Assembly (NCBI GenBank): GCA_026874595.1
Contig: CM049306.1
Span: forward strand, 16,393,019 to 16,457,018
Length of the DNA stretch: 64,000 nucleotides
From: Sipunculus nudus
Taxonomy: Eukaryota; Annelida; Sipuncula; Golfingiida; Sipunculidae
Direction of reading: 5' to 3'
The number at the start of each line of letters is the position of its first letter. Position 1 is the stretch's first letter. Of the stretch, positions 1 to 12,054 are shown in pieces. The notes under the pieces were generated by a model, which searched no databases, was not told the DNA's origin, and worked only from the letters and a program-made list of their open reading frames with translations. Both the position numbers and the translations under genes were made by a program.

Positions 1-278
1 ACTGGAAATAATAATTCAACTTGAAAAATAATACAAGGACTTGAAAAAAAATTCAAATAAATATAATCACTTAATTAATTCAAACTTAAATATTAGTTAA
101 GTTATAAAGGTAGAATAATAATAACTGAAAACAAACTTAATTAAGATTTGTCATTACTTATTAAGTTATAATTTCAGACATCCTGTCAGGGATATAGGCA
201 TGATCTGAGTCTAGGTCTGGGCTGACCTGAACCTTGATAAGTTCAGACGGGAACTCATTCTCTTTTCTAAAAGTTAAT
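1..278. other. AT-rich sequence without recognisable features
   Basis: Simple A/T-rich sequence with no coding signal. The last 60 bp lead into the palindromic element that follows. Confidence 0.5.
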
Positions 279-430
279 GATCGGGGTTTAGGCCGGACCA
301 AGTCCCGATCGGCATCTGGACTGGACCAATTGGCGATTGGTCCAGACCAGATCTCGATCAGGATTTGGTCCGGCCTAAACCTCGATCAGGATTTGGTGTG
401 GACCAATCGGCGATTGGTCCAGATCGGGAT
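279..430. repeat. Nested palindrome built from GATCGxGGTTTAGGCCGGACC / GGACCAAT units
   Basis: Positions 279-330 and 336-387 are inverted copies around a 5-bp centre (331-335), with about six mismatches in 52-54 bp. The outer 23 bp (279-301 against 365-387) differ at one position; the inner 16 bp (315-330 against 336-351) also differ at one. A second, smaller hairpin around GGACCAATCGGCGATTGGTCC follows (about 399-421). The open frame running through here is a by-product of the repeats. It is probably a MITE or foldback fragment; the family is unknown to me. Confidence 0.75.
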
Positions 431-759
431 GTGGGCCTTGACATCTATATATAAATCTCGTCCATCTATCCTTCTAAGACCATCCATACCTCTGTTTCAG
501 TTTTAAACTCTGTCAGACTCATTTCTCACTTTCTTGTCTGTATTTCCATTCTATATTTTTCAATGACGCAATTATCTTTGAACACTTACTTGGTCATATT
601 ATTGTGATAGAAACTATAATCGGGAAAATGTTACTAAGAAGGGCTCCCCGTGCTCAATCCCAAGCTGAGAATAGGTTCCGAATGATTTGAATTTCAATAA
701 AGTTACTGAGGAATATGTAAAAAAAACTACTTTTGAAACTTAACACAAACAAAGCAACA

Positions 760-2580
760 TATAGTGATAATATATCAGCCAAATTTCTCATTATTGTATC
801 AAATTATTGTATCACCCTTGACATACATTTTAAATTTGTCAAAAAACAACTCTACAGTTCCAGATAAGTTTCAAGTGGCAAAAGTTGTCCCACTTTCAAA
901 AAGAGAGATCGAAATTTTGAAGGTAACTATAGACCCGTGTCTATTTTACCGGTTGTCTCAAAATTATTAGAAAAGATTGTTTATGACCAACTTTTTGAAT
1001 ATTTGAAGAAGAAAGATTTCATCCATTAATTTCAATCGGGGTTAAGGCCAGGTTTTTTAACTGACACAGCGCTTGCATATTTAAATGTAGAATTAGATTC
1101 AACATGGATAGAGGATTATATACAGGCATTATCCTCATTGACCAACAAAAAGCATTCAAAACAGTTGATCATTCTATTCTGGGCATTGAGTTGAAAGCTA
1201 TTGGTTAATGAACAATCTGTTTCATGGTTTAAATCATCTCTCAAACAGGAAACGATTTGTTGATTTAGGTAATAATGCAGCAGTCTTTGTTAGGCAATGT
1301 TACTTGTGGGGTTCCTTAGCGATCAATTTTATGCCCTCTTCTTTTCTCTATATATGTGAATGATATGATACAAACTACCAAATATAAACTTCTCCTTTAT
1401 GCTGGTAATTCTGCACAAGTGGTAAGCGGACCAGATCCAAGGAAAATTGAAAATATATTGTCAGTAGAATTAGATTCCCATAATTAGTAGGCCTATATGG
1501 CTGGAGAAAAAATATTTTCTCTTCATCTAGGGAAAACTGAAAGTATTGTGTTTGCATCCAACCAGAAGCTTAGAAGGTGCAAACAATTATTGGTGAAATG
1601 TCAAAATGTGGAATTTAAACCCAGAGAAAATGTAAAGTATTTAGGGGTCAATTTGGATTAAAACATGTCAGGTTCTATGGGTACATCGATAATTAGTAAA
1701 GTTAATGCTTAAATTAGTTTTCTTAATAGGAAAGGTATATACCTGGGCATCAAAGAAAAGAAAATGTTATGCTCAGCCTTATTACAGTCAAACTTTGATT
1801 ATGCCTGTAATTCTTGGTACAGAGGATTCCATAAGAAACTTAAGAATAGGTTACACACAACTCAAAAACAAGATTATTCGATACATCTTTAATTTGATTC
1901 AACAGGTTTAAAAAAGTTAAAATGGCTTGATGTCTCGCATACAGTAGACCATCTAACTCTAAACATCATGTTCAATATTTATCATAATGAAACACCTTAT
2001 TTATGTGATATTGCATGTTCCTGTTAGTAATTATTACAGAACTCTTAGGTCTAATTTATCATATAATGTTTCAGATGCTACAACTCAAGGCAGTAAAACT
2101 ATTAAATACTGGAGTGTTAAACTGAGGAATGATCTACCAATTAATGGCCATCAAAACAGAAAATTATAGAAATGTTTTTAAAAGAAAACGTCACATTTAT
2201 CCTTTACAACAGATGGAACAATACGAAAACTGTGTATACACTGTTTAAATAGTATTATGAAGGTTGTTGCTGATTTTTGGGTTGATGTGATGGTTCTTAG
2301 CTGTTGTGATAGTGCCAGGTGCAGCCTGTGATCTTAGATGGTCCCCTATGGATATAATCTTATATAAGAAGACTTTTAAGTGCCTCATTTTCATTTTATT
2401 GTTTACTGGTACAATGTTGCATGGCGCTTAATTGATGTACTGTGATATATTTTAATTCCTCATGTACTGTGATATATACATATTTTTGAATATGTACAGT
2501 AATATGCGGTATATATTGTATAATTCATCCATTTATTTTTTCATTGATTGATTGATTGATTCTTTAATTCATTCAAGACA
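760..2580 (+). pseudogene. Dead non-LTR retrotransposon (CR1/L2-like reverse transcriptase, 5'-truncated)
   Basis: Conceptual translation with frameshifts shows the order of a LINE ORF2 C-terminal half. Near 860-960 is PDKFQVAKVVPL followed by NYRPVS-like sequence and SKLLEKIVYDQL. At about 1120-1160 is a degraded IDQQKAF-VDH box. At about 1310-1365 is GVPxRSILCPLLFSIYVND. From about 1790 comes NFDYACNSWYRGFHKKLKNR and a YWSVKLRNDLP tail (2107-2150). The catalytic box reads YAGN at 1398-1409, so both aspartates of the usual F/YADD are lost. At least five stops and several frameshifts make it non-functional. The short tandem ATTGATTG run at about 2545-2562 resembles the simple-repeat 3' ends of L2/CR1 elements. 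Endonuclease and ORF1 are absent. The strand and class are secure; the exact clade is not. Confidence 0.8.
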
Positions 2581-2629
2581 TTTGTATCAATCAAAATGTC
2601 AATAAACTATTTACAACTTTATATCTAAA

Positions 2630-2638
<9 letters not shown>

Positions 2639-2686
<48 letters not shown>
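2639..2686. repeat. (TA)n microsatellite
   Basis: About 24 uninterrupted AT dinucleotides just after the LINE tail. Confidence 0.95.
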
Positions 2687-2689
<3 letters not shown>

Positions 2690-2692
<3 letters not shown>

Positions 2693-4200
2693 CACATTCA
2701 TTCCTTCTAACATTGCTACTTTTATTACAGATTTATGTTATATTAACCATAAAGTGTATATATATTAGAACGAGATCCCAGTTAAACTTTATTTAAAAAT
2801 GCCCTCCACCAAGTATCAATGGTACTGCTGCCATCTAACGTGCAATTTTAATACTAATTTACTAATTTACACATATGCGGTAATATCTCTGTATATACTA
2901 AGCTTGTCATCAAATTTCAGAAATACGCGCCTGTATTTTTCATATTGTGTGCATGTGTCTGTGTGTGCACGCTCTTCAGCGCGGGGATACACGGTATGTT
3001 ATAAATCAGTTACTAACGATGTCTTATCGGGTTAATCAAATTTTTGGCGAGGAGAAGGAGAAATCGAATCAGGTTATGTAGCGCAGATTTAGAGGCCGCC
3101 CCGAGCGGAATGTGCTTGCAACTCATAAAATAAATAAAGGACCCCTCCCCCCCCCCCAAAAAAAAAAAAATTCAGGTTGTAGGTATTATTTTCTGCCCAT
3201 GACAATTATTATTATCAGTTTACATAATTACTGTGCTGTTTCAATCAATGATGTGCATGGGACTCGAGTCCGGACTCAATTCCACTTTTTCAGGGACTCG
3301 GACTCAAGTGTCCTGGGCTCGGATAGGCCGAGTCCATCTAACGTCCTGTAGAAAAACTGTAACATATTCATAAGATTTACAAGCATGTGCGAACTACTTA
3401 CAGAATATCTCAGGAGCTTTATGTAAATAAATATTCAAGTAAAAAGAATGCTCCATATAAAATAAACAATACACATAATAATCTAAAATTTCCGTTTAAA
3501 TTTACTTGAATAAGGAGAATCATATTGGACTCAGGCTTAAACTGTTCCAACTGATTGCACATGCAGAAGGTGGTCTTGAACTCGAACCTCAAGGACATCT
3601 CGAGTGGTATGGACACGGACTTGCACTTGGGCTCGGATGATGTCACTATCACTGGTGACGTGAGACCTTTTCATACAATGTTGAGAGACATGGTTAAATA
3701 AGTAAAGAAATCGGTAGACATGGAGACCTCTGCTATTTTTTTTAATCTGGATCCATGTTATATCCTACTGAACGTAAGCAAAAAGGCATGAATTTGGTAA
3801 ACCTTAAAGATGCTCAGATTTTATACGTTTTATGATTTTTAAAAACTTTCCTACACCGTCGGAGGAGGAACTTTCACCCGCTCTAATATAATTCAAGAAA
3901 CAGTTATAAAGTTTTGCTTTCTGAAAAGTTTTTCAGCGAAACCATCCCAGCACCCAGCCTCACTACCTTGCATACGGCTGTTTAACACCTTGATATTGCT
4001 ATGCGTGTAGGTAAACACAGTCCACGTGTATATGTTTTCCATAACAATGATGCTTGACCAGAGGTCTGATTGTGAGCGGCATCACGCGATGTTTCAGCCA
4101 GCGGAAACATGTAGAGTAAAACGCCTGTATTACGGTCACCATCGGGAATGGATGAAAATGGCCTCAATACAGGAGTGGCCGTTATACGGGACTTGAACCG
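2690..4200. other. No gene seen; poly(C)-poly(A) tract and unique-looking sequence
   Basis: No splice-bounded coding exon or recognisable element. A C11-A13 tract lies at 3147-3170. A CT/GA-rich stretch with repeated GGACTCGGACTC-like motifs (about 3260-3320, and complementary-looking copies near 3570-3640) looks like a degenerate minisatellite. The short open frames here have no family signal. Confidence 0.5.
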
Positions 4201-4800
4201 GATAGTGGGGTTAAAATGTAACACGAAACCAAGTTCAAATCTTTATTACAATCATAAAAAAACGTATATACAGAGTACCAATGTAATTACTATACTTTTA
4301 TATCAATAAAAAAATAAAATATTTACAATCACGTCATAACAATTACCAACAATATATACAAATACAGTTTTTGTTATTAAATTACAAACAGATTGTATAT
4401 CAATAATATTTGTACACGTTGAGAAACTTTTTTTTTATCTACGCTGGCTACGTGTCAACCAACTCAGTCACCGTCGAGTGGTTACCTACATCCATGCACT
4501 CATTAACAGAGAGGAATATGTGAGAGCGGACACTTGTGTATAATGACATTGAGGTCCGAAGTGGCCGCTCGATTTGTTGAGCCCATGTCACGGAGTCACT
4601 GCCCCTGGCCGTAATTGAGGCGTTTCCCGGCGTGCGGGACCGAGAGACCTGGCCGTAATACGGAATAGAGAGGTGACCGTAATTGACAACAAAATGATTA
4701 TGAAATATAACGGTCGAAAATTTGGGACCGGAAAATCTTACCGTTATAGACGTTTTGACCGTTACTGAGGCGTGGCCGTTAGCAAGCGTTCTACTGTATT
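4140..4800. repeat. Degenerate short repeats with GGCCGTAAT/GACCGTAAT motifs
   Basis: Imperfect words such as TGGCCGTAATACGGAATAGA, GTGACCGTAATTGA, GACCGTTACTGAGGCG and GGCCGTTATACGGG recur about every 20-60 bp, mainly at 4590-4790 with outliers near 4130-4200. The block ends in TTCTACTGTA (4789-4798), a word echoed by CTCTACTGTATT near 29310. The minus-strand frame through it (4448-4804) is a consequence of these repeats. The AT-rich stretch 4240-4440 between the groups holds nothing recognisable. Confidence 0.5.
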
Positions 4801-4999
4801 TCATTTTTGGGACAAGTCAGTGAAGGCATCTCCTGGTTGTCACGTGTTGTAGCCCGGCGATGCACGCGCTGTGTTTATGTTAACACCTGTGATCGCACCC
4901 GGTGCAGTGTTTTTAAGACTGGTTTACAGGAGTAAGCAAACGGTTTCAGGGCAACATTTTGCCAGGGACAAATTTATATTTTGTGTTAATTCAATATAC

Positions 5000-7900
5000 T
5001 TTATAGGTGATTGGGCCCCTTTGCGCCGTTTGAATCGGAAGAGAACGAGACTGAACAACGATTTAGAATAGAAAAAGCCAAATTATAAGTGTATAACCAG
5101 GCCCTGGAGATCAATACTTAATTGTCACGTTCTGTTTGTTCAAGACTTCAGAAGCCTGTCATCACTATTGAGCGAGAGTCATTCGTACGTTTACCGCCAG
5201 ATGTTTGTGTGATCCAACCGCTGCTGAAAACTTCACAGCTCCATATTGTTTACTTTCCAGTGAATTACATCATTATTAACAGAACTCACAAGGTCATTCA
5301 TCATCCTCATCGAGCTCTCAACTCACTGTCAACGGAAATGTAAAACCCGCCTGCTGCACGTCGACAAGTCGCACAAAGTGTTCCACAGAAGTCCAAGCAC
5401 TATGTATCGTCAACTGTGCGGTTCGGAAGCAACCAGCTCAGATGCAGAACATCGACGTTTCGTGCATATTCTGCCGAAGAACAGACTTTGTCAGAGAAGC
5501 CTGCCGCAGAGGAAGAGAACCATGGGCTCCACACTTCGTGCCAACGCCTTACCTTTTTACCCATCCTCTGCCGGCAAAGACGACATCAGGTAATCATTGC
5601 AGGCACTTATGGCTTCTGTAACACTCAACAGACTTCCTGTGCCAGAGCCTATCATCTTTACAGGAGATCCCAAGGAATATCCAGATTGGAACGCATCATT
5701 TACTGCACTAGTGGAATCGCATGTCACATCCAACCTCAGGAAAAGATCTACTACTTAAAGAGATACCTGGGAGGAGAAGCAAAGAAAGCTGTTAATGAAT
5801 AGTTCCTTCTGAGAAATGAGAAAGCCTGCCAGAAAACAAGGAGGATTCTTGAAGGGCGTTTTGGAGACCCCTTAATAAATCTCAACATTTCAGAGAAATA
5901 TTAGCCAAATGACCAAATAAGTAAGTTATCAGAGCTACGTATCAGCCCTCTTAACTGTAATTGGATTGACCCATTGATAAACCACGCCTATATTGTAAAG
6001 TTGACTGTTCTCGGCAATGTGCAAAAACGATCACTTCTTCCTTGTACTTGAATGATCCAGACTTTGGCCACTCGGCCCACGTCTTTTCGGGTCTTGGTTC
6101 AGTAATTTTTACATGCTAAGGATGTAAACGTTAATCGACATAAGGTGAAGTTCAGTAGCCGCCGAGATTATTCTAGTGCCTTGTTTAACACGTTTAACTA
6201 ATAGACTCGCAGTATATCTCTCGCTAGGTGATAACAATCATCCCAAATTCGGACTGACTTTTCGGCTATTCGGTGATGTTAAATTTAAATTCCTGTGTTG
6301 TTTTATATTAACTGTGGCCATACTGTCCATCTTTAATGGTCTACAGGAAACCCTGGAGATATTGTAACATCTTCCTGACTTTACTTGTGACCTGTAGTCA
6401 CAACAGACAAAAGGGTTGTTATCTTGGTTTTGTAGCGTTCAGTGATTTTATCAACGAAGTAGATGTAGCTGAAATTGCATGTGACCCTTTAACCTTTTTA
6501 GGCCCATGAGACCTAAGAAAGAAAACGAAGAAGGGAACGGATGGCAAAGGCGACGATACTCAATCTGAAGAAGTACAATGGTTATTCTGTACCCTCAGCA
6601 AGAAGTCTAATCACTCTCTCATTTCATGCAGGTCGTTTGCGGACGAAAAGGGGGAGGGAAAATAGATTTTATTGGAAAGCACAGTCTGTGTTCTGGTTGT
6701 ATATCTTCAGGACAAGTCTTAGCACTGTTAAAATAGCATGACATGTAAAAGCTGCAAGGGCAAACACCCCACGTGTGTGCACGAGGATAGAATGAAGAAG
6801 GATTGCAGTGCTGGAAGGGAAGCCAAAGGAAGTGCTGCAAGGACCAAGAATTTTTAAGCTGACAAGTCTTATCAGACTAAACCATAAAATGGCACCTGTA
6901 ACGCAGGATCAAGTGCGGAGCCGATTTTTTCATGGTCGTTCCTGTATGGATCTCCATGCGCAATAAACCTGATTCAGAACAGTTGGTGTATTCTCTTTAG
7001 ATACACAATGAGATACCACCTGAGCCAAGTAGCAGACAGACTGCAAAGTGATAATCAAGAAGCCCCTCGACTTCGTCTCACAACGTTAATATCTACAGAT
7101 ATGCTCATCAGCCGCCAGAAATACAAAGACCTGGTAGTAAGAGGATATGATTCAGATATTCGTATTCCTTTGCAAAAAAAGCCTATTCAAGGGATCAAAT
7201 TCCTTTGGACGAAAGCCACATCCCACACCGTACATTGTAGAAAGATGGTCCCATCTAAGAGATATTGCTTCAAAGATACAGCCATTGTTGAATTGTGAGA
7301 TCTGACTCCTAATATGATATAACTGGCCTCAGACATTAAGACCACGTCACTGCATTACTTGTAAATGAGTCCTTTGCTGTGTACACAGATCTTGGAATGG
7401 GTATTGTAGGATATGCAATCGTGTCGAACGAAAATGCAATTGAGTTATCAAATATTACAGTTAAGCAAATATAATATAACGATATCATGATAATCTATTG
7501 CCCGGAAATGATTGCAACGAAGTCAAGATTGCTTTCAAGCACAGGTCAAGGAGGATCCTCCATTTGGGACATCAACAGCGGACAGGTTGTAATATATTAA
7601 ACAAAAGGACGCCAAGCGCTATCATACTTACGTGACCAATCGAGTGCAAAGAATCAGAGTCTTCAGATCCAGGTCAGTGGAGGTACGTGCTCACCAAGAA
7701 CAACCCAGAGAACAATGCATCCCGCGGACTTTCAAGTATATGAATTAGTTACCTCAGGTTGGCTAAAAGGACAAGCTTTTCTCTGGGCAAAGGACTTCAC
7801 CCTTGGAAACAGAAGAACACGACGTCCTTATAGATGATCCAGTAAAGAAGAGAACAACAACATCAGCTACATTAACATGTATAGCATCCGGACTTGAAGA

Positions 7901-8660
7901 TAGCTTAGATCGATTTTCAGACTGGTCTAATGCAGTGAAAGCCCTAACTTCTCTGAGACTACTTGCCATTGAAAGGTCTGGCATCACGTGTTGTCCACTC
8001 ACAGAAGAAGGAAAAGCAACTGACCTGTATATAATCAGATGGGTACAACAGTCTACTATTTTAGAAGAAATTGCAAGTCTTAAAAAAAGAAAGTTGTTAA
8101 GTAATAGCAGACTAAGAAATCTGGACCCAATAAGGAATGGTGACTGGTGGATGTCTACGCCACTCCTCCCTGCTGTATGGTGTCAAACAAGCAATAATTC
8201 TAACAAGAAAGGTTCATGTCACATCACTTACCATCAAACACTTCCACAAGGAAATACCTCACAAAGAAAGAAGGATAACAATGAATCTTATTCGTTCTGC
8301 CGGGTCTGGATTTTGGGTTGCATCTCTGCTGTAGCTTTATTGATTCACAGATGGTCCCCTTATAGAGAGAAAAAGAGGTGCTATGCTGCAGCAGAAAATC
8401 GCTGATCTGAACAAGATCGAGTCATTGTAACATTCGCAAGGATGGTTAGAGACTTGTCAAACCCGCTATCTTGTAAAAGCCTATTCATAAAATGACTGTT
8501 CTCTTTGAGGGACTTTCCTTGAGATAGAAGGTAGATAAGAAGAGTGTGCCCGAGGTTTTGGATATTGCGTCAGTGCACTTTTCGTTTGGTTTTATAAGTA
8601 TAGTTTAGTAGTTTTTGTGTTGTTTTTAGTTGTAAGAAATCAGATGATTTCGGAAGGGAA
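5000..8660 (+). pseudogene. Internal part of a decayed BEL/Pao LTR retrotransposon
   Basis: With frameshifts, the + strand spells BEL/Pao domains in order. A gag DUF1759-like segment lies at about 5630-5870 (LPVPEPIIFTGDPKEYPDW, then YLKRYLGGEAKKAV and ILEGRFGDP). A zinc-knuckle remnant CKSCKGKHPTC lies at about 6742-6775. A retropepsin region runs about 7005-7240 (QVADRLQSDNQ, then VVRGYDSDIRIPL and ESHIPHR), followed by FAVYTDLGMGIVGYA at about 7370-7420. An RNase H end/linker lies at about 7625-7790 (NRVQRIR, ASRGL, TSGWLKG). The pre-integrase region is at 7803-8120, and the integrase H2C2 zinc-binding part at about 8150-8330 (IKHFHKEIPHK). Almost the whole reverse transcriptase between 7450 and 7620 and the integrase DDE core after 8400 are deleted, so the copy is dead. 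I saw no convincing 5' LTR. Confidence 0.82.
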
Positions 8661-8661
8661 G

Positions 8662-8904
8662 TGTTGCTGCCGCAGTAGGCATCTAGAGTGGTCTTGTGTT
8701 AACGCATAGGATAGGAACCCAGCGAGTCACACGGGAGAGGTCACGTGGTCTCAACCCGCTCGGACCAGTTCGCCATTTGTTTCCGGCAGTCAGTATTAAC
8801 CTTAGTATTTACCTTAAGTTAAGGTCATTAGAAAACTTTTTCGGGTTATAAGACCCTCTACCAATTATATGTTTCCTCTTCTTTATTGCTGCTTTTATTA
8901 TTTC
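8662..8904 (+). mobile_element. Probable 3' LTR of the BEL/Pao element
   Basis: A purine-rich stretch (GGAAGGGAAG, 8651-8660) resembling a polypurine tract is followed by TGTTGC, a common BEL/Pao LTR start. About 240 bp later the sequence changes character near TTATTTCA (8897-8904), in front of the tail of the next element. Without a matching 5' LTR the borders are approximate. Confidence 0.45.
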
Positions 8905-8944
8905 ATGGTACACAAAATACAATGTGAGTGAGATTTGGTAATAT

Positions 8945-11130
8945 TTTAATACGAAAATTCGTAGCTGTACAGTTCAGGATGGTTACTCCACTTCTTAGCT
9001 AGCCTGTTCTTGTATGAGTTGACTGTAGTAGTCTCCACTATATACTGGCTCAGTCTCTCACAGTTGTTTGTCACTCTTGCTATGAGAAATGACCTTCTGA
9101 GCCCAGACTGGTGTTGCACCTGAAGTTTTAATGTATGTCCCCTGGTTAGAAAGTTGAATGAGTGTTTGAACATCGTATTACCACAAATGTGACACATTGT
9201 GGTCATACCCCACACCATCTATCTCTTTAAGTATTTTGAAGACTTGGATGATATCTACTCTCTGCCGTCTGTACTCCAGGATAGGTAACTGTAGGGCAGC
9301 CAGCTGTTCAGAGCATAAAGTACTTAGGCCAAAATAAAAAAAAAGGTATGGTTCTCAGGCACTTTTTTTCAGAAATCAATGCGGGCGGGCGCTTTTTTAT
9401 TTTAAAGTTTTTGGTATGTTTCGATAAAAATGTCAAATGATAAGGGAAAAGCATGAAAATAACAGTTTTATTTTGCTAAATAAGTAAAAGCACTACAAAA
9501 CAAAGGAAATTTTATGGTTTTACCTTCTTGAAAGAAATGTCGGAGCGGCAGCAGCTCAAAATTGGAAAGTTTTTATTGAAAATCAAAATAAAAATTTTTG
9601 ATGCGGGGGTTTAAAATTGATGCGGGCGGTGCCTGAGAACCATACCTTTAATTTTTTTGGCCTTATATACCTTGTGCTAGCCTTGTCACTCTCCTCTGGG
9701 CATACTCTAGTGCATCCTTGTCCTTCTTTGTTTCCGGCGCACATATCACTGACCAATATTCTTAATGTGGACGTATGATGCTTTTATACAGAAGGAAGAA
9801 TGCTTCTCTGTCAAGGGCTTCGAAAGTGTGCTTCAATGCCCAGGGCCCCAGGGCTCTGTTAGCTTTATTTACCTGCACCTGTATATGCTTTGAGAACGTT
9901 AGCTTGTGATCTATGATGACACCAGATCCTTCTCCTCCTCTACGGTCTTAAGTGTGTGGTTTGTTCTATCTACTTTCATCATGGTGTATGCATTCCTGGG
10001 GTTGTTGTGACCTAGATGCATAACTTTGTATTTCTCTGGATCGCATTCAGATCGTTCTGGTGGTTGCTGACTTGTGTTTCTGGTTTGTCTAGTACTGCTT
10101 TGTATAGTTAAGTGTCATCGGCAAACATTGATATATAGTTAATTAGAGGATCCGGTATATCACTGACAAACAATGTGAACAGTAGTGGTCCGAGCAATGA
10201 GCCCTGCTGTACTCCGCTGGGGACCTCTGCCAAATCAGTTTCACTCTTTGTTTCTGAGGCATCAAAAAGTTCCTAATCCATCTCCGGATGTTATAGTGCT
10301 GACGTTGAATGTAGTTATCTGTGCTAGTAGTCTCTCGTGTGGCACGTTGTCGATTGCATAATCGAGGAAGATAATCTCAACCGGTTTATTGTGACTGAGT
10401 AGGTCTGTACATATATCTGAAGCCTCAAGTAAATTCATGACTGTGGACTTGATATAAAGCATGTTGTTCCCTGCAGGGAAGCGCATTCCTTCCTAGGTAT
10501 TCTATCGCATCCACTGTATCATCCTCTCTAGTAATTTACAGCCTACTGACATGAGAGACACTGGCCTGTAGTTCGCCAGATAAGACTTGTCCCCCTTTTT
10601 GAAAATTTGTATAACCGTTGCTGTCCTCCACTGTACTGGTATGGTGCCACTCGAAACACTCTCTGTGAACTGGATATATAGAGGAGTTGTAGGAACATTC
10701 TCTAGCCATTCCCTGGCTAGTTTACGTTCTCTCCTGGCTTTACGTGTAGCATGAGTTGCCTCATTCCTTGCTATTCTGCATTTTATTAAAATGATGAGGA
10801 TCTTTTATGTTGAGGTACCGTATCCAGGTATGATGTTTTCTCCTCACTTTCTGAGCTATCTCTCTGTTCATCCTATTTGTTTTTTTTCTGTTGTTGTTTT
10901 TTATGGATCTGACCGACGTACATTTGTCTACCGCTTCCAGTATGGCCTGTCTTCCATCTCCTGTATCTGTTTTCCCTTCAGCCTATTTTCCCAGTCTTTA
11001 TCCATCATACCCCTCATGAAACTGTTATCAGCCCTGTTGTGGTTATAGTCATTTCTATTGTTTTTCACGGTCTGGTGAAAAAAATCACCTTCAATTCCAA
11101 CCCTATGTGGTTGCTGGCCCCCAGAAGAAG
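8945..11130 (-). pseudogene. Dead non-LTR retrotransposon (jockey/CR1-group LINE), minus strand
   Basis: Read on the minus strand from about 11130 to 8945 with frameshifts. The end of an endonuclease-like region (LGASNHIGLE) and a linker come first. RT motifs follow: IPVQWRTATVIQIFKKGDKS and LANYRPVSL (about 10650-10560), then VIFLDYA and DNVPHERLLAQI (about 10400-10310). GVQQGSLLGPLLFTLFVSDI (about 10220-10160) and an intact FADD box (10114-10125) come next. The C-terminal tail has TRGHTLKLQ, SFLIARVTNNCERL and VNSYKNRLAKKWSNH (9140-8970). Several stops and frameshifts and an inserted MITE (9327-9662) show it is a fossil, although the catalytic aspartates survive. ORF1 and most of the endonuclease are missing. 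Confidence 0.85.
9327..9662. mobile_element. 336-bp Harbinger-like MITE inserted in the LINE
   Basis: Terminal inverted repeats of about 35 bp start GGCCAAAA; both carry the word GGTATGGTTCTCAGGCAC, left end in 9345-9362 and right end as its complement in 9629-9646. They are flanked by TTA at 9324-9326 and 9663-9665, the TWA-type target duplication of PIF/Harbinger elements. The inside is AT-rich and non-coding, with GCGGGCGG motifs near both ends. The LINE reading resumes on the other side, which proves insertion into an older element. A transposase source is not in the window. Confidence 0.85.
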
Positions 11131-11139
11131 CAGCCGAGG

Positions 11140-12050
11140 TCTTATCATTTTAGACGTACATACCTCCTGTCCTCAATTTCTCAAATATCAATAAGGTAAA
11201 TGTGTTTTCATGCCTCGTAGAATATATGAAATAGGTTTAATTATGACGTAAACTACTAAGTTTTCCTTGTCAACGGCTTGTATTGAACCCCCAAACACCC
11301 CCCATTTGTATGATTGTTAGCGTTATCTTAGAGACGTAATACACTAAACACAGAAATGAACGACGCGGCCATCATATCTTTTTTAGTATTAATCTTGATA
11401 ACCCTATAATTTATAGTTGTTTCTGAAGACGTAAATACGAGGTAATGCTTTTGTATATATTGTAGGCACACCATGCGGTAATTTAGGTTGCTCCATGGAT
11501 GGCGCCTCTGTATGGTTCCTCTGTGAAACGTTATAAAAACATACAGACATGAGCACTGAATTGTAAGTGCATTAAAATTCATTTAGATTACTTTTATACG
11601 GATATTAGTGTTATTTGTCAATAAGTATATCCTAATTTATCCACGAAAATTGTAAATCACTGAGGAGTAGTCTGAAGTATATTATTGTGTGAAGTAAAGC
11701 ATATTATAATTGTTACTATTGCAATTTATAGCTATGTTTTTTATCGTAAAACTTAAAGCAATAACTTTGTGTCTTTCAGTTTCACGGTTATAGTGGCTTA
11801 CAAGGTTTGTGTGGTCATAGACTATGGTCCGTGTGGTTCCACTTACAAGGGTTAAGAGAATGGATCCACTAATACAGATATTGCAAGATGTTTGTGGTAT
11901 ATTTATACCATATTTGAACTTTTTAGTTATTTTTGGGGATATTTGCGGGAGCTATAGTTACACTTTATTGAGAAAATGGGAGGGGTGTTTAATATGGTGT
12001 ACCCCGTTACAAGGGCCTATGTGTGTGAAGGGGGGGGGGGGGGGAGGTGT
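11140..12050. other. No gene or repeat recognised
   Basis: AT-rich sequence without convincing coding or element signals. It ends in a run of about 15 G at 12030-12044, next to the palindrome array. Confidence 0.5.
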
Positions 12051-12054
12051 GGTG

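Noticed and set aside
4448-4804. 118-codon minus-strand frame
   Set aside because: It runs through degenerate GGCCGTAAT repeats and has no recognisable domain or splice context.
5416-8405. Frames of 128 and 200 codons as possible host genes
   Set aside because: Their text aligns in order with BEL/Pao gag and integrase regions and is interrupted by stops and frameshifts; annotated as one retroelement fossil.
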